DNA of 51,152 nt from Bacillus sp. (in: firmicutes) (GCA_031180405.1 JAPSLU010000010.1:1-51152); one strand, 5' to 3'; numbered from the stretch's first letter, positions 9,384-18,886 are shown. Program-made: numbers and translations. The notes: generated by a model from the letters alone, not told the origin.

Positions 9384-11195
9384 ATGAAAAGAGTAAGGTT
9401 TTTTCAATCAATTCATTTTAAATTTGTGACAGTCTATGTCTTACTTATCATGATGGCCATGCAGATTATTGGAATTTATTTTGTGAAAGAGTTAGAGACT
9501 TCGTTGAAATCAAATTTTGAGACTTCATTAACAAAGCGTGTAAGCTTGCTGGTGTATAATATTGAACAAGAAATGTCACGAGATCCTAAAGAATATACGG
9601 ATGGAAAAACGGTAACTAGTGAAATCACATCTATCATAAGAGACTTTCAAACAGAAGAAATCATTGAGGTTCGTGTGATTGATATGAATAAGACTGTTAT
9701 TGCTACGACTAGTAGTAATCAGGATATTGTAGGAAAAAAAACTACAGAAGAGTCTGTTCGACGTGCTTTAGTCGGCCTTGATTATAGCGGTTTATTTATT
9801 GATGATGAGACTGGACGTGTTCGAGTACTAACGGTTCCTGTAAATCATGATAAACAAACAATTGGTGCTGTATATGTGAGTGCATCTATGGAAGAAGTTT
9901 TTACTCAGATGAGTATTATTAATAAGATCCTTGCAACTGGAACGATTATCTCATTGGCTATAACAGCGGCTCTTGGTATTTTTCTTGCAAGAACCATTAC
10001 TAGACCAATGACTGATATGAGAAAGCAAGCGATTGAATTAGCCAATGGTAATTTCTCTAGAAAAGTTAAAGTATATGGAGAAGATGAAATTGGTCAGCTA
10101 GCGATCACATTTAACTATTTGACAGAAAAGCTTGAAGATGCCCAAGCAATGACAGAGGGAGAACGGAAGAAGTTAGCTTCTGTTATTGCCCACATGACAG
10201 ATGGGGTTATTGCAACAAATCGTGACGGACAAGTTATTTTAATTAATAATCCGGCTTTAGAGATGTTAAATGTTTCACGTGGAACGATAAATCAAACAAA
10301 TATAACGGAACTTCTTGGAATCAGTGAAGAATATACATTTGAAAGTCTCATCGAGGAACAAGAATCACTTGTATTGGATACTGGAACGGAAGAACGTCCA
10401 TTTATATTGCGGGTCAGTTTTTCTGTTATACAAAAAACAGAAGGTTTAATAGCTGTTTTGTATGATATTACTGAACAAGAAAGAATTGATCAAGAAAGAA
10501 GAGAATTTGTAGCAAATGTATCACATGAGCTTCGTACCCCATTAACTACGATGAGAAGCTATTTAGAAGCATTAGCCGATGGAGCTTGGAAAGATGAAGA
10601 TATTGCACCGCAATTTTTACATGTTACTCAAACAGAAACAGAGCGAATGATCCGATTAGTGAATGACTTGTTGCAATTATCTAAACTTGATCGAACGGAT
10701 TATCAACTAACAAAGGATTGGGTTAACTTTACGGATTTTCTCCAAAAAATAATCGATCGATTTGAAATGACAAAGTCGCAACATGTGGCGTTTGTTAGAA
10801 ATATCCCAAAAGAACCTCTATACGTTGAAATTGATACAGATAAAATTACCCAAGTGCTAGATAATATTATTTCAAATGCTTTAAAGTACTCACCTGAGGG
10901 TGGGACGGTAACATTCACAATCGATATATTAGCATCAGAAATACAGATTCGCGTGAGGGATGAAGGTGTAGGCATTCCACAGGAAAGTGTGAATAAAATT
11001 TTTGATCGTTTCTATCGAGTAGATAAAGCACGAACCCGTCAGCTTGGAGGAACAGGCTTAGGTTTAGCCATAGCGAAGGAAATGATCCAAGCACATGGGG
11101 GAGATATATGGGCGCAAAGTAAAGAGGGAAGAGGTACAACAGTGTTCTTTACCTTACCATATGATCCAGAACAAGAGGATGAGTGGGATGAATAA
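9384..11195 (+). CDS. walK: Sensor histidine kinase WalK (YycG)
   Basis: WalK is the membrane kinase for WalR, with 603 residues. TM1 is at about 12-32, an extracellular Cache-like domain at about 33-180, TM2 at about 184-203 and a HAMP domain at about 205-255. A PAS domain at about 265-365 precedes the dimerisation helix with phospho-acceptor H381 in VSHELRTPLTTM. The ATPase domain has DNIISNALKYSP (N box), RDEGVGIP (G1), FDRFYRVD (F box) and GGTGLGLAIAKE (G2). A parS-like 16-mer lies within the coding region at 10271-10286. Its activity is likely tuned by the downstream WalH and WalI. Confidence 0.98.
   Translation: MKRVRFFQSIHFKFVTVYVLLIMMAMQIIGIYFVKELETSLKSNFETSLTKRVSLLVYNIEQEMSRDPKEYTDGKTVTSEITSIIRDFQTEEIIEVRVIDMNKTVIATTSSNQDIVGKKTTEESVRRALVGLDYSGLFIDDETGRVRVLTVPVNHDKQTIGAVYVSASMEEVFTQMSIINKILATGTIISLAITAALGIFLARTITRPMTDMRKQAIELANGNFSRKVKVYGEDEIGQLAITFNYLTEKLEDAQAMTEGERKKLASVIAHMTDGVIATNRDGQVILINNPALEMLNVSRGTINQTNITELLGISEEYTFESLIEEQESLVLDTGTEERPFILRVSFSVIQKTEGLIAVLYDITEQERIDQERREFVANVSHELRTPLTTMRSYLEALADGAWKDEDIAPQFLHVTQTETERMIRLVNDLLQLSKLDRTDYQLTKDWVNFTDFLQKIIDRFEMTKSQHVAFVRNIPKEPLYVEIDTDKITQVLDNIISNALKYSPEGGTVTFTIDILASEIQIRVRDEGVGIPQESVNKIFDRFYRVDKARTRQLGGTGLGLAIAKEMIQAHGGDIWAQSKEGRGTTVFFTLPYDPEQEDEWDE
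10271..10286. other. parS-like ParB (Spo0J) binding site inside walK
   Basis: TGTTTCACGTGGAACG matches the symmetric B. subtilis parS consensus TGTTYCACGTGRAACA at 15 of 16 positions; only the last base differs. B. subtilis parS sites cluster around the origin and often lie inside genes. Confidence 0.75.
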
Positions 11196-12531
11196 AGAGT
11201 CAATAAAAAGTGTCCTATTAACGATACTAGTCTTAATAAGCTTATTTTTTACGTGGAATTTGTGGAATTCGAAACCACCTTTTGAGGAGTTTCAGAATAA
11301 TAGTTTTTTTGAAAGTATCCCAATTAGTAATGAGGAACGAGAGCCCTATGAAGTCATAAGACCACAACAGCTTTTTGTTCATACATCAAATCAACATTTT
11401 AGTACATTTGATGATCAGTATCTTAAGAGCCTTTGGAATGAGATGCAAAAATGGGATTTTAGTGCAAGTAATGATCGTAATTTGACTCATACCTATACAA
11501 AGGAGAAATTTACAAGTTGGGTACATGAGAAAGATGAAGCTAAAATAGAGCTTAGATTTCTAGATGGCATTCCAATGGAGACATTTGAATCAATGTTTGA
11601 ATGGGATACGGATACAAATGAAGATATTAGCTTTGATCGAATTTATTTAAACGTTCCCCAGGAAAAGGAAGTTCAAATGGTCTATTTTGTTTCAAGTGAG
11701 ACGTTGAAAATAGTTGAGACGTCTGTCAATATGTCTGATGCTAATCAGTTTGTTGGTGAGCTATTTAGCCAGAGAAATGAATTTCAGCCATTTTTCAAAT
11801 ATGGTGAAGAAGATGGGACTGAATTCTTATTGCCTGTTAATAAAGTCAAAATAGATAGTTTTCAGTATGTTACAGATGAAATTGATGGAGCAATCTTTAA
11901 AGATGCCTTATTTAGCAATCCTCGGATCGTGAAGCAGGATGTTGACTTTTCAAAAAATCGCTATACCGATAGCTCAAGGGAACTTAATATTTTTCCAAAT
12001 GAGCATATGGTGAGGTTCGTAAATCCTACTTTAAGAAATACAAGCTTTTTAGAGAATAACATGCTGGTAGATCAAAGCATTGACTACCTAAATGACCATG
12101 GAGGATGGACAGACAACTACTTTTTATTTAACATAAATGAACTAAATCAGGAAATAAAGTATGTTATGTCAATTCAATCGATACCTGTTTTTGAATCTAG
12201 TATAGAGCCGTTTGGGCCAACGATGATTTCCCAAAGATGGGGGCAAAATGAAATTGCTATATATGAACGTCCCTCCTATCAGCTAATGACCAAAATATCA
12301 AGCAGTAATACTGAGACGTTAATGTCAGGACATGAACTCGTCGACACACTAACTAAGGATTCATCTATTGAAATAAATAATATTAAAGGTATATATATTA
12401 TGTACGAACTAGGAGGAGAAACTGATCAACGCTTTGTAAAAATCACTCCCTCTTGGTGTTTAGAATTAATTGATGGAACATTGATAAAAATTGATGGCAA
12501 TCAAAGGGGTGATAAAAGTGGATTGGAGTAA
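11188..12531 (+). CDS. walH: WalK regulatory protein WalH (YycH)
   Basis: WalH is a membrane-anchored extracytoplasmic protein that, with WalI, modulates WalK in B. subtilis. It has 447 residues and one N-terminal membrane segment (about 9-27) followed by a long exported region, the family architecture. The ATG at 11188 has AGAGG 9 bases upstream inside the end of walK. Upstream in-frame starts would place much of the protein inside walK. The start overlaps the walK end by 8 bases and the end overlaps walI by 14. Confidence 0.93.
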   Translation: MNKESIKSVLLTILVLISLFFTWNLWNSKPPFEEFQNNSFFESIPISNEEREPYEVIRPQQLFVHTSNQHFSTFDDQYLKSLWNEMQKWDFSASNDRNLTHTYTKEKFTSWVHEKDEAKIELRFLDGIPMETFESMFEWDTDTNEDISFDRIYLNVPQEKEVQMVYFVSSETLKIVETSVNMSDANQFVGELFSQRNEFQPFFKYGEEDGTEFLLPVNKVKIDSFQYVTDEIDGAIFKDALFSNPRIVKQDVDFSKNRYTDSSRELNIFPNEHMVRFVNPTLRNTSFLENNMLVDQSIDYLNDHGGWTDNYFLFNINELNQEIKYVMSIQSIPVFESSIEPFGPTMISQRWGQNEIAIYERPSYQLMTKISSSNTETLMSGHELVDTLTKDSSIEINNIKGIYIMYELGGETDQRFVKITPSWCLELIDGTLIKIDGNQRGDKSGLE

Positions 12532-13333
12532 AACTAAAACCATTTTTATCCTAGCATTTCTTACCTTAGATATCTATTTAGCTATTGAGTTTTTTGAACT
12601 ACGAAATCAATCAGACTATGCGATTTTGCAAGAGGCAACGATTGAGGAGAAGTTAGAAGTTGAAGGGATAGTCTACAGCGATTTGCCTGACGATATCGAT
12701 AAAAGCTTTTATATTACAGCGAAAAGTAAAGACTTTACTCTAAACGAAGTAGCGAAGCTGGAAAATCAAGCATTGGTTCTAACAAACACCAATATAGAGG
12801 AAGAATCTTTTCGTACATTAAATATGAAACTAGACAAACCATTTCCATTGCCTGAAGTAAATATGCAGAGCAAAATCAATCAGTTTTTAAAAGACAATGT
12901 TATTTCTGGTGAACTTTATCATTATTGGTATACAGATGAAGAATCTAATTCTATAATATGTATTCAGACCTATAATAATCAAAATATTTTTCAATCAAGG
13001 GAAGACCATATAGGGATGATTATTTTTTATTTAAATGAAGATAATGAAATTTACAGTTATGAGCAATCGATGCTAGAAGAAATAAAAAAAGTAGAAGAGC
13101 AAGAATCAGCAATATCAGCTTTAAAGGCTATTGAAGCTTTATATAATAAAAATTATCTAACGCCAAACAGTGAATTAGTCAATATTCAATATGGATATTA
13201 CACGCATATTCCACTCTCTAATCAACAAATTTTAGCACCTACATGGCATATCATTGTAGAAACAGAAAATAGTGAGAGAAAAGATTTCTATGTAAATGCT
13301 TTAGAGGGAGATGTTTTGCAGTTAACGGAATAG
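12518..13333 (+). CDS. walI: WalK regulatory protein WalI (YycI)
   Basis: This 271-residue partner of WalH begins VDWSKTKTIFILAFLTLDIYLAIEFF, which covers its single membrane anchor. The GTG at 12518 is chosen because family members begin MDWSKTK and AAGGGGTGAT lies at proper distance. The upstream ATG at 12491 would add nine atypical residues. The C-terminal YycI fold ends with DFYVNALEGDVLQL. It overlaps walH by 14 bases. Confidence 0.93.
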   Translation: MDWSKTKTIFILAFLTLDIYLAIEFFELRNQSDYAILQEATIEEKLEVEGIVYSDLPDDIDKSFYITAKSKDFTLNEVAKLENQALVLTNTNIEEESFRTLNMKLDKPFPLPEVNMQSKINQFLKDNVISGELYHYWYTDEESNSIICIQTYNNQNIFQSREDHIGMIIFYLNEDNEIYSYEQSMLEEIKKVEEQESAISALKAIEALYNKNYLTPNSELVNIQYGYYTHIPLSNQQILAPTWHIIVETENSERKDFYVNALEGDVLQLTE

Positions 13334-13354
13334 GGTAAAGAGGAGTGACTTAAA

Positions 13355-14149
13355 ATGAGCTTGCAGTTTAGTGTACTTGCAAGCGGTAGTACGGGGAATG
13401 CCATTTATGTTGAAGCCAATGATCAAGCATTTTTAGTTGATGCAGGGTTAAGTGGAAAACAAATGACAAATTTATTTGAGCAAATAGGTCGAGATATAAA
13501 AAAACTTTCAGGTATCTTCGTTACTCATGAACATAGTGATCATATTAAAGGATTAGGTGTACTTGCAAGGAAACATAAACTCCCAATCTATGCGAATGAA
13601 AAAACATGGCAAGCAATGAATGGTTTGATTGGGGAAATTTCAACAGACCAGAAATTTATGTTCCAAACAGGCTCTGTCAAAACATTCGGTTCCGTAGATA
13701 TCGAGTCATTTGGTGTTTCACATGATGCAGCTGAGCCTATGTTTTTTGTGTTTCACCATGAGGGAAAAAAACTTGCTCTTATCACAGATACAGGATACGT
13801 AAGTGATAAGATGAAGGGAACTATTCGTAATGCTGACGCATTTGTTTTTGAGAGCAATCATGATGTTTCAATGCTTCAAATGGGTCATTATCCTTGGAGT
13901 ATTAAACGACGTATATTAAGTGATGTTGGACATGTCTCAAATGAAGATGCGGCAATTGCGATGATGGATGTTATCGGAGATGCAACAAAACGAATTTATT
14001 TAGCTCATCTAAGTAAAGATAATAACATGAAGGATTTGGCAAGGATGTCTGTTGAGCAAACACTAGCAAGTAAAGGGTTTATTACTGGTGAGCAATTTGA
14101 TTTATATGATACAGACCCAACAACCCCAACTACGCTTGTAGCAATTTAA
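13355..14149 (+). CDS. walJ: Metallo-beta-lactamase fold hydrolase WalJ (YycJ)
   Basis: This 264-residue cytoplasmic protein has the metal-binding [11 protein letters not shown] motif. [21 protein letters not shown] and [10 protein letters not shown] follow, as in the WalJ/YycJ family. Roles in coordinating replication with cell division or in nucleic-acid processing have been proposed for it; the substrate is not settled. It follows walI by 21 bases with GAGGAGTGA upstream and closes the walRKHIJ operon. Confidence 0.95.
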   Translation: MSLQFSVLASGSTGNAIYVEANDQAFLVDAGLSGKQMTNLFEQIGRDIKKLSGIFVTHEHSDHIKGLGVLARKHKLPIYANEKTWQAMNGLIGEISTDQKFMFQTGSVKTFGSVDIESFGVSHDAAEPMFFVFHHEGKKLALITDTGYVSDKMKGTIRNADAFVFESNHDVSMLQMGHYPWSIKRRILSDVGHVSNEDAAIAMMDVIGDATKRIYLAHLSKDNNMKDLARMSVEQTLASKGFITGEQFDLYDTDPTTPTTLVAI

Positions 14150-14255
14150 AATTTCACATAATATCATCATCATCTTGGTTAATTTTTATTCTACAAGAGA
14201 ATAATGTTGATTAGGTAAACACTATTCAAGTGTGTCTGAAAGGAATGGTGACATA

Positions 14256-15476
14256 ATGGGCTATTATGATCAGGATTATGAGAATTATAATGCAAAAAGG
14301 CAAAAAGGCAATCGAGGCGGCTGGTTTTTAGCAGGATTTGTCGGAGCAATCTTAGGAGGATTACTGATGTTCTTCGCCTTACCAGCCCTGTCCAATTTCG
14401 TTCCTTATAACATGGACTTAGGAGATACGGAGTCAGAGTCACAAGGTGGCACAGAAAGTCAATCTGGTATAACAAAGAATGTGTCTGTGAATGTGAATTC
14501 AGCTATTACAGACATTGTTGATGACGTGTCAGATGCCGTTGTTGGTGTTGTCAATCTTCAAGAAGCTGGTTTTTGGAACGAAACAGGTGAAGCTGGAACC
14601 GGTTCAGGTGTTATTTATAAAAAAGATGGTGAAAATGCCTTTGTGGTAACAAACCATCATGTTATTGAAGGTGCTTCACAAGTTGAAATAAGCTTAAGTG
14701 ATGGAACAAGGGTTGCAGCTGAAATATTAGGTAGTGATGTTTTAACTGACTTAGCTGTTTTAAGAGTTAATAGTGAAAAGATAAACAAAATAGCAGAATT
14801 TGGTGATTCTGACGCAGTTAAACCTGGGGAGCCTGTGATAGCAATTGGGAACCCATTGGGGCTGCAATTCTCTGGATCTGTTACACAAGGAATTATTTCG
14901 GGAACGGAACGAGCAATTCCTATCGATGAAAATGGCGATGGGCAAGTGGATTGGAATGCAGAGGTCTTACAAACAGATGCAGCGATCAATCCAGGAAATA
15001 GCGGTGGAGCTCTTATCAATTTAGATGGAAAAGTAATTGGGATTAATTCCATGAAGATAGCTGAAGCAGCGGTAGAAGGAATTGGTTTATCAATTCCTGC
15101 AAATCACGCGATACCCATTATAGAGGATCTTGAAAAATATAGTGGAGTTAGACGTCCATTTATGGGAATTGGTATGAGGTCCCTAAATGAAGTATCAAGC
15201 TATCATAAGGAACAAACATTAAGACTACCTGAAGATATCACAGAAGGTGTTATTGTCATGAGTGTTGTCCCAGTTTCACCAGCAACACAGGCTGGTTTAC
15301 AAGAATTTGATGTCATCACTGAATTTGCTGGAGAAAAAGTAAAGGACATTATCGAATTACGAAAAGTTTTATATGACCAGGATGTGGGAGACACAGTTGA
15401 AGTGAAATATTTCCGAAACGGTGAGGAAATGTCTGGTAAGATGAAACTTGGTGAAGAAAACATGTTAGGGAGCTAA
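14256..15476 (+). CDS. htrC: HtrA-type serine protease (YyxA/HtrC)
   Basis: This membrane-anchored Do/DegP-like protease has 406 residues. A basic cytoplasmic start is followed by a membrane segment (about 25-46), a trypsin-like domain and a C-terminal PDZ domain (about 295-395). The catalytic triad is H135 (TNHHV), Asp in LTDLAVLRV and S249 (NPGNSGGAL). The ATG at 14256 has AGGAATGGTGA just upstream. The in-frame GTG at 14232 is less likely. The position after walJ is as in B. subtilis. Confidence 0.94.
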   Translation: MGYYDQDYENYNAKRQKGNRGGWFLAGFVGAILGGLLMFFALPALSNFVPYNMDLGDTESESQGGTESQSGITKNVSVNVNSAITDIVDDVSDAVVGVVNLQEAGFWNETGEAGTGSGVIYKKDGENAFVVTNHHVIEGASQVEISLSDGTRVAAEILGSDVLTDLAVLRVNSEKINKIAEFGDSDAVKPGEPVIAIGNPLGLQFSGSVTQGIISGTERAIPIDENGDGQVDWNAEVLQTDAAINPGNSGGALINLDGKVIGINSMKIAEAAVEGIGLSIPANHAIPIIEDLEKYSGVRRPFMGIGMRSLNEVSSYHKEQTLRLPEDITEGVIVMSVVPVSPATQAGLQEFDVITEFAGEKVKDIIELRKVLYDQDVGDTVEVKYFRNGEEMSGKMKLGEENMLGS

Positions 15477-15493
15477 ATAAGCTCTCTTTTTTT
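15467..15493 (+). terminator. Terminator of htrC
   Basis: AGGGAGCT (15467-15474) pairs with AGCTCTCT (15480-15487) around AAATA and a T run follows. The stop codon TAA is inside the hairpin. Confidence 0.9.
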
Positions 15494-15544
15494 AATACCA
15501 TCAGCTCTAGACCAAATAGGCAGGGAACTTGCGCTTTTCAAATG

Positions 15545-15825
15545 GTTGTGGAAAAGTATTTAGGGGACACTAATAATAAAAATATCCACATGTGGATAAG
15601 GAGGATGAAGAGAGATGTATTGCTGTGAAGACCATATAGAATTAGCAATTGATATGTATGTCGATGAGAAAGAAGTTGCACCAGAAATAGAAAAAGTTGA
15701 TCAGGATGGAAAGTTATCCACAAGATGCCAAATGTGCGATAAGCAAGCTGTATATGTAGTTGGAGGTTGATTTTTTCAACAAATGTGGATAAAGTTTAAT
15801 AAATGTGGATAACTTTTGTGGATAA
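15545..15825. promoter_or_regulatory. DnaA-box cluster next to rlmH
   Basis: Five exact DnaA boxes (TTATCCACA or its complement TGTGGATAA) lie at 15591-15599, 15714-15722, 15784-15792, 15804-15812 and 15817-15825. Near matches lie at 15582-15590 and 15545-15553. They surround and enter the small CxxH/CxxC gene and end 25 bases before rlmH. This density is far above chance and no other dense cluster was seen. B. subtilis has several DnaA-box clusters outside oriC that limit initiation; I recall one near rlmH but could not check. Confidence 0.9.
15615..15770 (+). CDS. CxxH/CxxC small protein
   Basis: This 51-residue protein starts MYCCEDHIELAIDMYVDEKE and has CQMC near its C-terminus, so it carries two potential metal-binding pairs (CCEDH and CQMC). 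It matches a small conserved Bacillus family found just upstream of rlmH. GGAGGATGAAGAG upstream supplies the ribosome site. Function is unknown; a structural zinc site is an inference. One DnaA box (15714) lies within the coding sequence. Confidence 0.85.
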   Translation: MYCCEDHIELAIDMYVDEKEVAPEIEKVDQDGKLSTRCQMCDKQAVYVVGG

Positions 15826-15850
15826 ACGTTTTTAAAGTGGGGAAGAAAAA

Positions 15851-16330
15851 ATGAACATTGCTATTATTACAATTGGAAAACTAAAAGAAAAATACTTAAA
15901 GCAAGGAATTGATGAATACTTAAAGCGCTTAACATCCTATGCTAAAGTAGACGTTATTGAATTACCCGATGAAAAAGCTCCAGAAAATCTAAGCGGAATT
16001 GAAATTGAACAAGTAAAAGAAAAAGAGGGAGAAAGAATCCTAAGCAAAATTAGTGACGACACACATGTCATCGCACTAGCTATTGAAGGAAAAATGAAAT
16101 CCTCTGAACAACTGGCTAAAGACTTAGATCAGCTAGCTACATATGGAAAAAGCAAAGTAGCTTTTGTTATTGGGGGATCACTAGGTCTAAGTTCATCTGT
16201 TATGAAGAGAGCGAATGACAGTTTGTCTTTTTCCAAAATGACATTTCCACATCAGTTGATGCGGCTGATTTTATTGGAGCAGGTTTATCGGGCATACAGG
16301 ATTAATCGGGGCGAACCGTATCATAAGTAA
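15851..16330 (+). CDS. rlmH: 23S rRNA pseudouridine-1915 N3-methyltransferase RlmH
   Basis: RlmH is a SPOUT methyltransferase that modifies pseudouridine 1915 in helix 69 of 23S rRNA. It has 159 residues. The knotted SAM-binding region includes [10 protein letters not shown], and the C-terminus is [26 protein letters not shown] precedes the ATG. The last codons (CCG TAT CAT AAG TAA) are the target of SCC-type elements in staphylococci, and copies of this end recur downstream. Confidence 0.97.
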   Translation: MNIAIITIGKLKEKYLKQGIDEYLKRLTSYAKVDVIELPDEKAPENLSGIEIEQVKEKEGERILSKISDDTHVIALAIEGKMKSSEQLAKDLDQLATYGKSKVAFVIGGSLGLSSSVMKRANDSLSFSKMTFPHQLMRLILLEQVYRAYRINRGEPYHK

Positions 16331-16339
16331 ATGAGGTTT
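16315..16339 (+). repeat. rlmH 3'-end attachment-like site (copy A)
   Basis: The 25 bases from ACCGTATCATAAGTAA on, including the rlmH stop, recur exactly at 20112-20136. Diverged copies lie at 18861 and 21734 and a partial match at 47947. This is the position of attB for staphylococcal SCC cassettes. Confidence 0.7.
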
Positions 16340-16766
16340 TTTCAAAAAGAGTAATAGTCATCTCGATCAAGATATAGATCTGTTTTGCCATCTTAACGCT
16401 ACTTCTGCAAGTAGCTAAAAGTGGAAAAAATATCGAAAAATTATACTTAATGTACAAGAAATTCCTTTGTAAAAGCTTATAACTTAATTACCCAAAACTA
16501 AAAAGTACTTGTTATGTAACTATAACAAGTACTTATATTCCCTCTCCTCAAGTGAACATAAGTTTGGAGACGATGGCTTTTAAAAACAATTAAACCAAAG
16601 ATTAGCTATGCTAAAGGGGCAATTTATTACAAGATCAACTGATAACAGAAATCGACCCATTCAACTGAGGAGAAGCAAAATTTTTTGTAGGGATATTGCA
16701 ATAATCTATTTAGTGTAAAATTCTTTGGGAAATAGGTAAAAGACAATAATAATTAATACCACAGCT
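16331..16766. other. Gene-free stretch after rlmH with a perfect inverted repeat
   Basis: No supported gene. AAGTACTTGTTAT (16503-16515) and its complement (16522-16534) form a 13-bp perfect hairpin with a 6-base loop and only a weak T run. A 14-base string CTAAAGGGGCAATT near 16612 recurs inverted near 35728. The rest is AT-rich and has many stops. Confidence 0.6.
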
Positions 16767-17396
16767 CTATTTATTGGTTGTACCATGGCCATTATTCAAG
16801 CTACCATTGAATTTACGATTTAACCCTTTTATAATCAAGTAAATAGGGAAAATCAATTCAAATAGACCTCCTGGAGTAAAGAGCCATATAGGTGCAAGTT
16901 CTGAGATAAGCAATAAAATCGAATATATAAATAAACAGACATATCCTAAAATCCCTAGTCCCATCATCCATTTTGGCGCTAAACTTTTCTTCAGCAAATA
17001 CCAACAATAATAGCTGCTATATCCCCCTAGAGTCAACATAGCTAGTGAGAAGCAAAGTTCCCTGAGCTTGAGAATCGGTTCAATATTTGTTTGAGATATT
17101 AGTAACACGCTTATTGCTCCGATTGCTAATAAAAATCCTTCTATAAATCTTGAAAACATATATCCTTGTATAATTGTTTTATTATAAGACTTTAAACGTT
17201 TAAAACTCAACAAACCAATAATAACAACTACAAAACTATTAATCAATTCAAACCCAATACCTAGTCTTGTGGAAGCTATGTCTTGATGGTCTTGTACCCC
17301 ATTTACAATCATTTGATTGCCAATTGCATAGGTTACCGTCGCTAATAAAAAACAAAACCCAATAATTTTTTCATATCCTCTATACTGTTTTTCCAT
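16767..17396 (-). CDS. DUF4386 family integral membrane protein
   Basis: This 209-residue, very hydrophobic protein has about six transmembrane segments. It starts MEKQYRGYEKIIGFCFLLATVTYAIG and has FSRFIEGFLLAIGAI and YYCWYLLKKSLAPKW in the middle. The pattern fits the DUF4386 family, whose function is unknown. It is transcribed away from the Crp/Fnr-type gene, with 81 bases between the two starts. Such divergent pairing suggests that the regulator controls it, which is an inference. It lies inside the putative first rlmH-linked cassette. Confidence 0.75.
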   Translation of the reverse strand: MEKQYRGYEKIIGFCFLLATVTYAIGNQMIVNGVQDHQDIASTRLGIGFELINSFVVVIIGLLSFKRLKSYNKTIIQGYMFSRFIEGFLLAIGAISVLLISQTNIEPILKLRELCFSLAMLTLGGYSSYYCWYLLKKSLAPKWMMGLGILGYVCLFIYSILLLISELAPIWLFTPGGLFELIFPIYLIIKGLNRKFNGSLNNGHGTTNK

Positions 17397-17477
17397 GTTC
17401 TTTCATTCTCCCTTCAGTAAAGATATAAAAAATACATCATAATATTCTGAAAATTAAAGGTGAAGAGGTGGTCTGCA

Positions 17478-18068
17478 ATGAATAATATCGAAATAGGAAA
17501 ATTGATGATAGTTGAAACATTGAAAAAAATGACTGATTTAAATGATGATGACCTTTCAGAACTGGTAACGAGCATACCTATACAAAAATATAAAAGAGGA
17601 ACAGTCCTTTTAAATCAGGGTGATAAGCCAGATATGAGTTATTACCTCATAATGGGTTGTGTTCGTCAGTATGTCTGTAATGAGCATGGAAAAGAAATCA
17701 CTGTTGATTTATATATAGATGAACAGTCCATCAATATGTTTAGTTATGCTGATGAAGTCGGTGACTCTATGTACAGTCTTGCATGTCTCGAAGACTGTAT
17801 CATGGTATCATGTCCAGAAATTATGACTCGTGACTTAGAAAACACACAACCTGAATTTAGAGATATGCTTAGAATATTCTTCCAAAACCAGTTCACTGTG
17901 TTACAGAAAAATCTTGCAAGCTTTAAGGCACAAACACCAGAAGAAAGATTTCGGGCATTGGTTAAAAATCGTCCAGAACTTCTAAAAAGAGTACCTCAAA
18001 ATATACTGGCAAGCTATTTGAATATCACCCCCGAAACCTTCAGTCGTTATAAAAAAACTTTGACGTGA
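17478..18068 (+). CDS. Crp/Fnr family transcriptional regulator
   Basis: This 196-residue protein has an N-terminal cyclic-nucleotide-binding-like beta roll (about 25-135: YKRGTVLLNQGDKPDMSYYLIMGCVRQYV). A long helix and a C-terminal HTH_Crp motif follow (about 165-195: VPQNILASYLNITPETFSRYKK). No four-cysteine iron-sulphur pattern of classical Fnr is present, so the effector is unknown. The ATG at 17478 follows AGAGGTGG by 7 bases, better than the upstream GTG at 17460. It is divergent from the DUF4386 gene. Two FNR-like palindromes lie nearby, at 18101 and 19146. Confidence 0.88.
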   Translation: MNNIEIGKLMIVETLKKMTDLNDDDLSELVTSIPIQKYKRGTVLLNQGDKPDMSYYLIMGCVRQYVCNEHGKEITVDLYIDEQSINMFSYADEVGDSMYSLACLEDCIMVSCPEIMTRDLENTQPEFRDMLRIFFQNQFTVLQKNLASFKAQTPEERFRALVKNRPELLKRVPQNILASYLNITPETFSRYKKTLT

Positions 18069-18100
18069 TCTTAGAATAGAACATACATGAATATTTTTCC

Positions 18101-18114
18101 TTGATTTGAATCAA
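18101..18114. promoter_or_regulatory. FNR/Crp-type palindrome
   Basis: TTGATTTGAATCAA is an exact TTGAT-N4-ATCAA palindrome 32 bases after the Crp/Fnr-type gene and 65 bases before the next start. It could be an operator for that regulator. Extended by one base each side and followed by TTTTATT it could also act as a weak terminator. Confidence 0.45.
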
Positions 18115-18178
18115 GTTTTATTAATTTTCAAGGTGCATCAGGTGTAAGTGGGTATGTAGTTGTTTCGAGGAGTGACAA

Positions 18179-18442
18179 GTGAAATGGGAGCAAGTATGTG
18201 TAAAATATCCGGAGCAATGGGTACTTGTAGAGGCTATCTCTGCTTGTTCAAAAAACTCGATACATTATCTAGATGATTTATCAGTCATTTCTCACTTCCC
18301 CGATTCAACGCTTGCATGGAAAGAATATAAAAAACTCCATTTAGCTGAGCCTACACGTGAATACTATATTTTTCATACTGACCACAACACAATTGAAGTT
18401 AAAGAACAAAAGTTTATTGGAGTAAAGAAACGACTTCAATAA
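18179..18442 (+). CDS. Small hypothetical protein linked to a retropepsin-like gene
   Basis: This 87-residue protein starts MKWEQVCVKYPEQWVLVEAI, with the mid segment HFPDSTLAWKEYKKLHL and a later YYIFHTDHNTIEVKEQ. The GTG start at 18179 has GAGGAG 6 bases upstream. The pattern resembles small proteins encoded just before retroviral-type aspartic proteases in bacteria. A broken gene of that kind follows 8 bases downstream, which supports the pairing. The function is unknown. Confidence 0.7.
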   Translation: MKWEQVCVKYPEQWVLVEAISACSKNSIHYLDDLSVISHFPDSTLAWKEYKKLHLAEPTREYYIFHTDHNTIEVKEQKFIGVKKRLQ

Positions 18443-18450
18443 AAATTGAG

Positions 18451-18799
18451 ATGTTTGATGGATCACTGATAGTCTAAGTTTCGTTAATCATTAGGAAAGA
18501 CAATGTTTTTAAAGAGGTTCTTTTAGACACTGGTTGTTCCATACCGATCTTTGATACTGATGAAATAGAGGAAATTGGGCTTATTATTGACAGAGCAAAT
18601 GATAGACCAAGAAGAATGTATGGTGTTGGTGGGGAAAGCGAACTTTGCTATGAGAAAATTGTATCCGATTTAAAAATTAGTAACAATTGCTTGATTCCTT
18701 TCAATTACAACTAGGAATAATAAGGGAAACCTATGGATTTAACCGTATTCTTGAAATGATTTTATGATTGATGTCGGTTTAATAATAGATTTATTTTAA
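18451..18799 (+). pseudogene. Retropepsin-like aspartic protease, degraded
   Basis: In one frame from ATG 18451 the sequence reads MFDGSLIV, then an in-frame TAA, then VSLIIRKDNVFKEVLLDTGCSIPIF, which carries the aspartic protease motif LDTGCS. After a frameshift near 18705 the end reads QLGIIRETYGFNRIL and finally DFMIDVGLIIDLF, typical of the C-terminus of this family. At least one nonsense change and two frame changes make it nonfunctional. It was probably cotranscribed with the gene before it. Confidence 0.75.
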
Positions 18800-18860
18800 A
18801 GATATGATAGTTAAATAGAAAAATTTGGTACCTAAAACCTCATTTTGATTAGTTACAGTG

Positions 18861-18886
18861 AACAGTACCATAAGTAAATGAAGTTT
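18861..18886 (+). repeat. rlmH-end-like repeat (copy B)
   Basis: CAGTACCATAAGTAAATGAAGTTTT differs from the rlmH-end copy at 16318 mainly by TAC for TAT and A for G after ATGA. It therefore still encodes Tyr-His-Lys-stop. Its first 17 bases recur exactly at 47947-47963. Confidence 0.6.
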
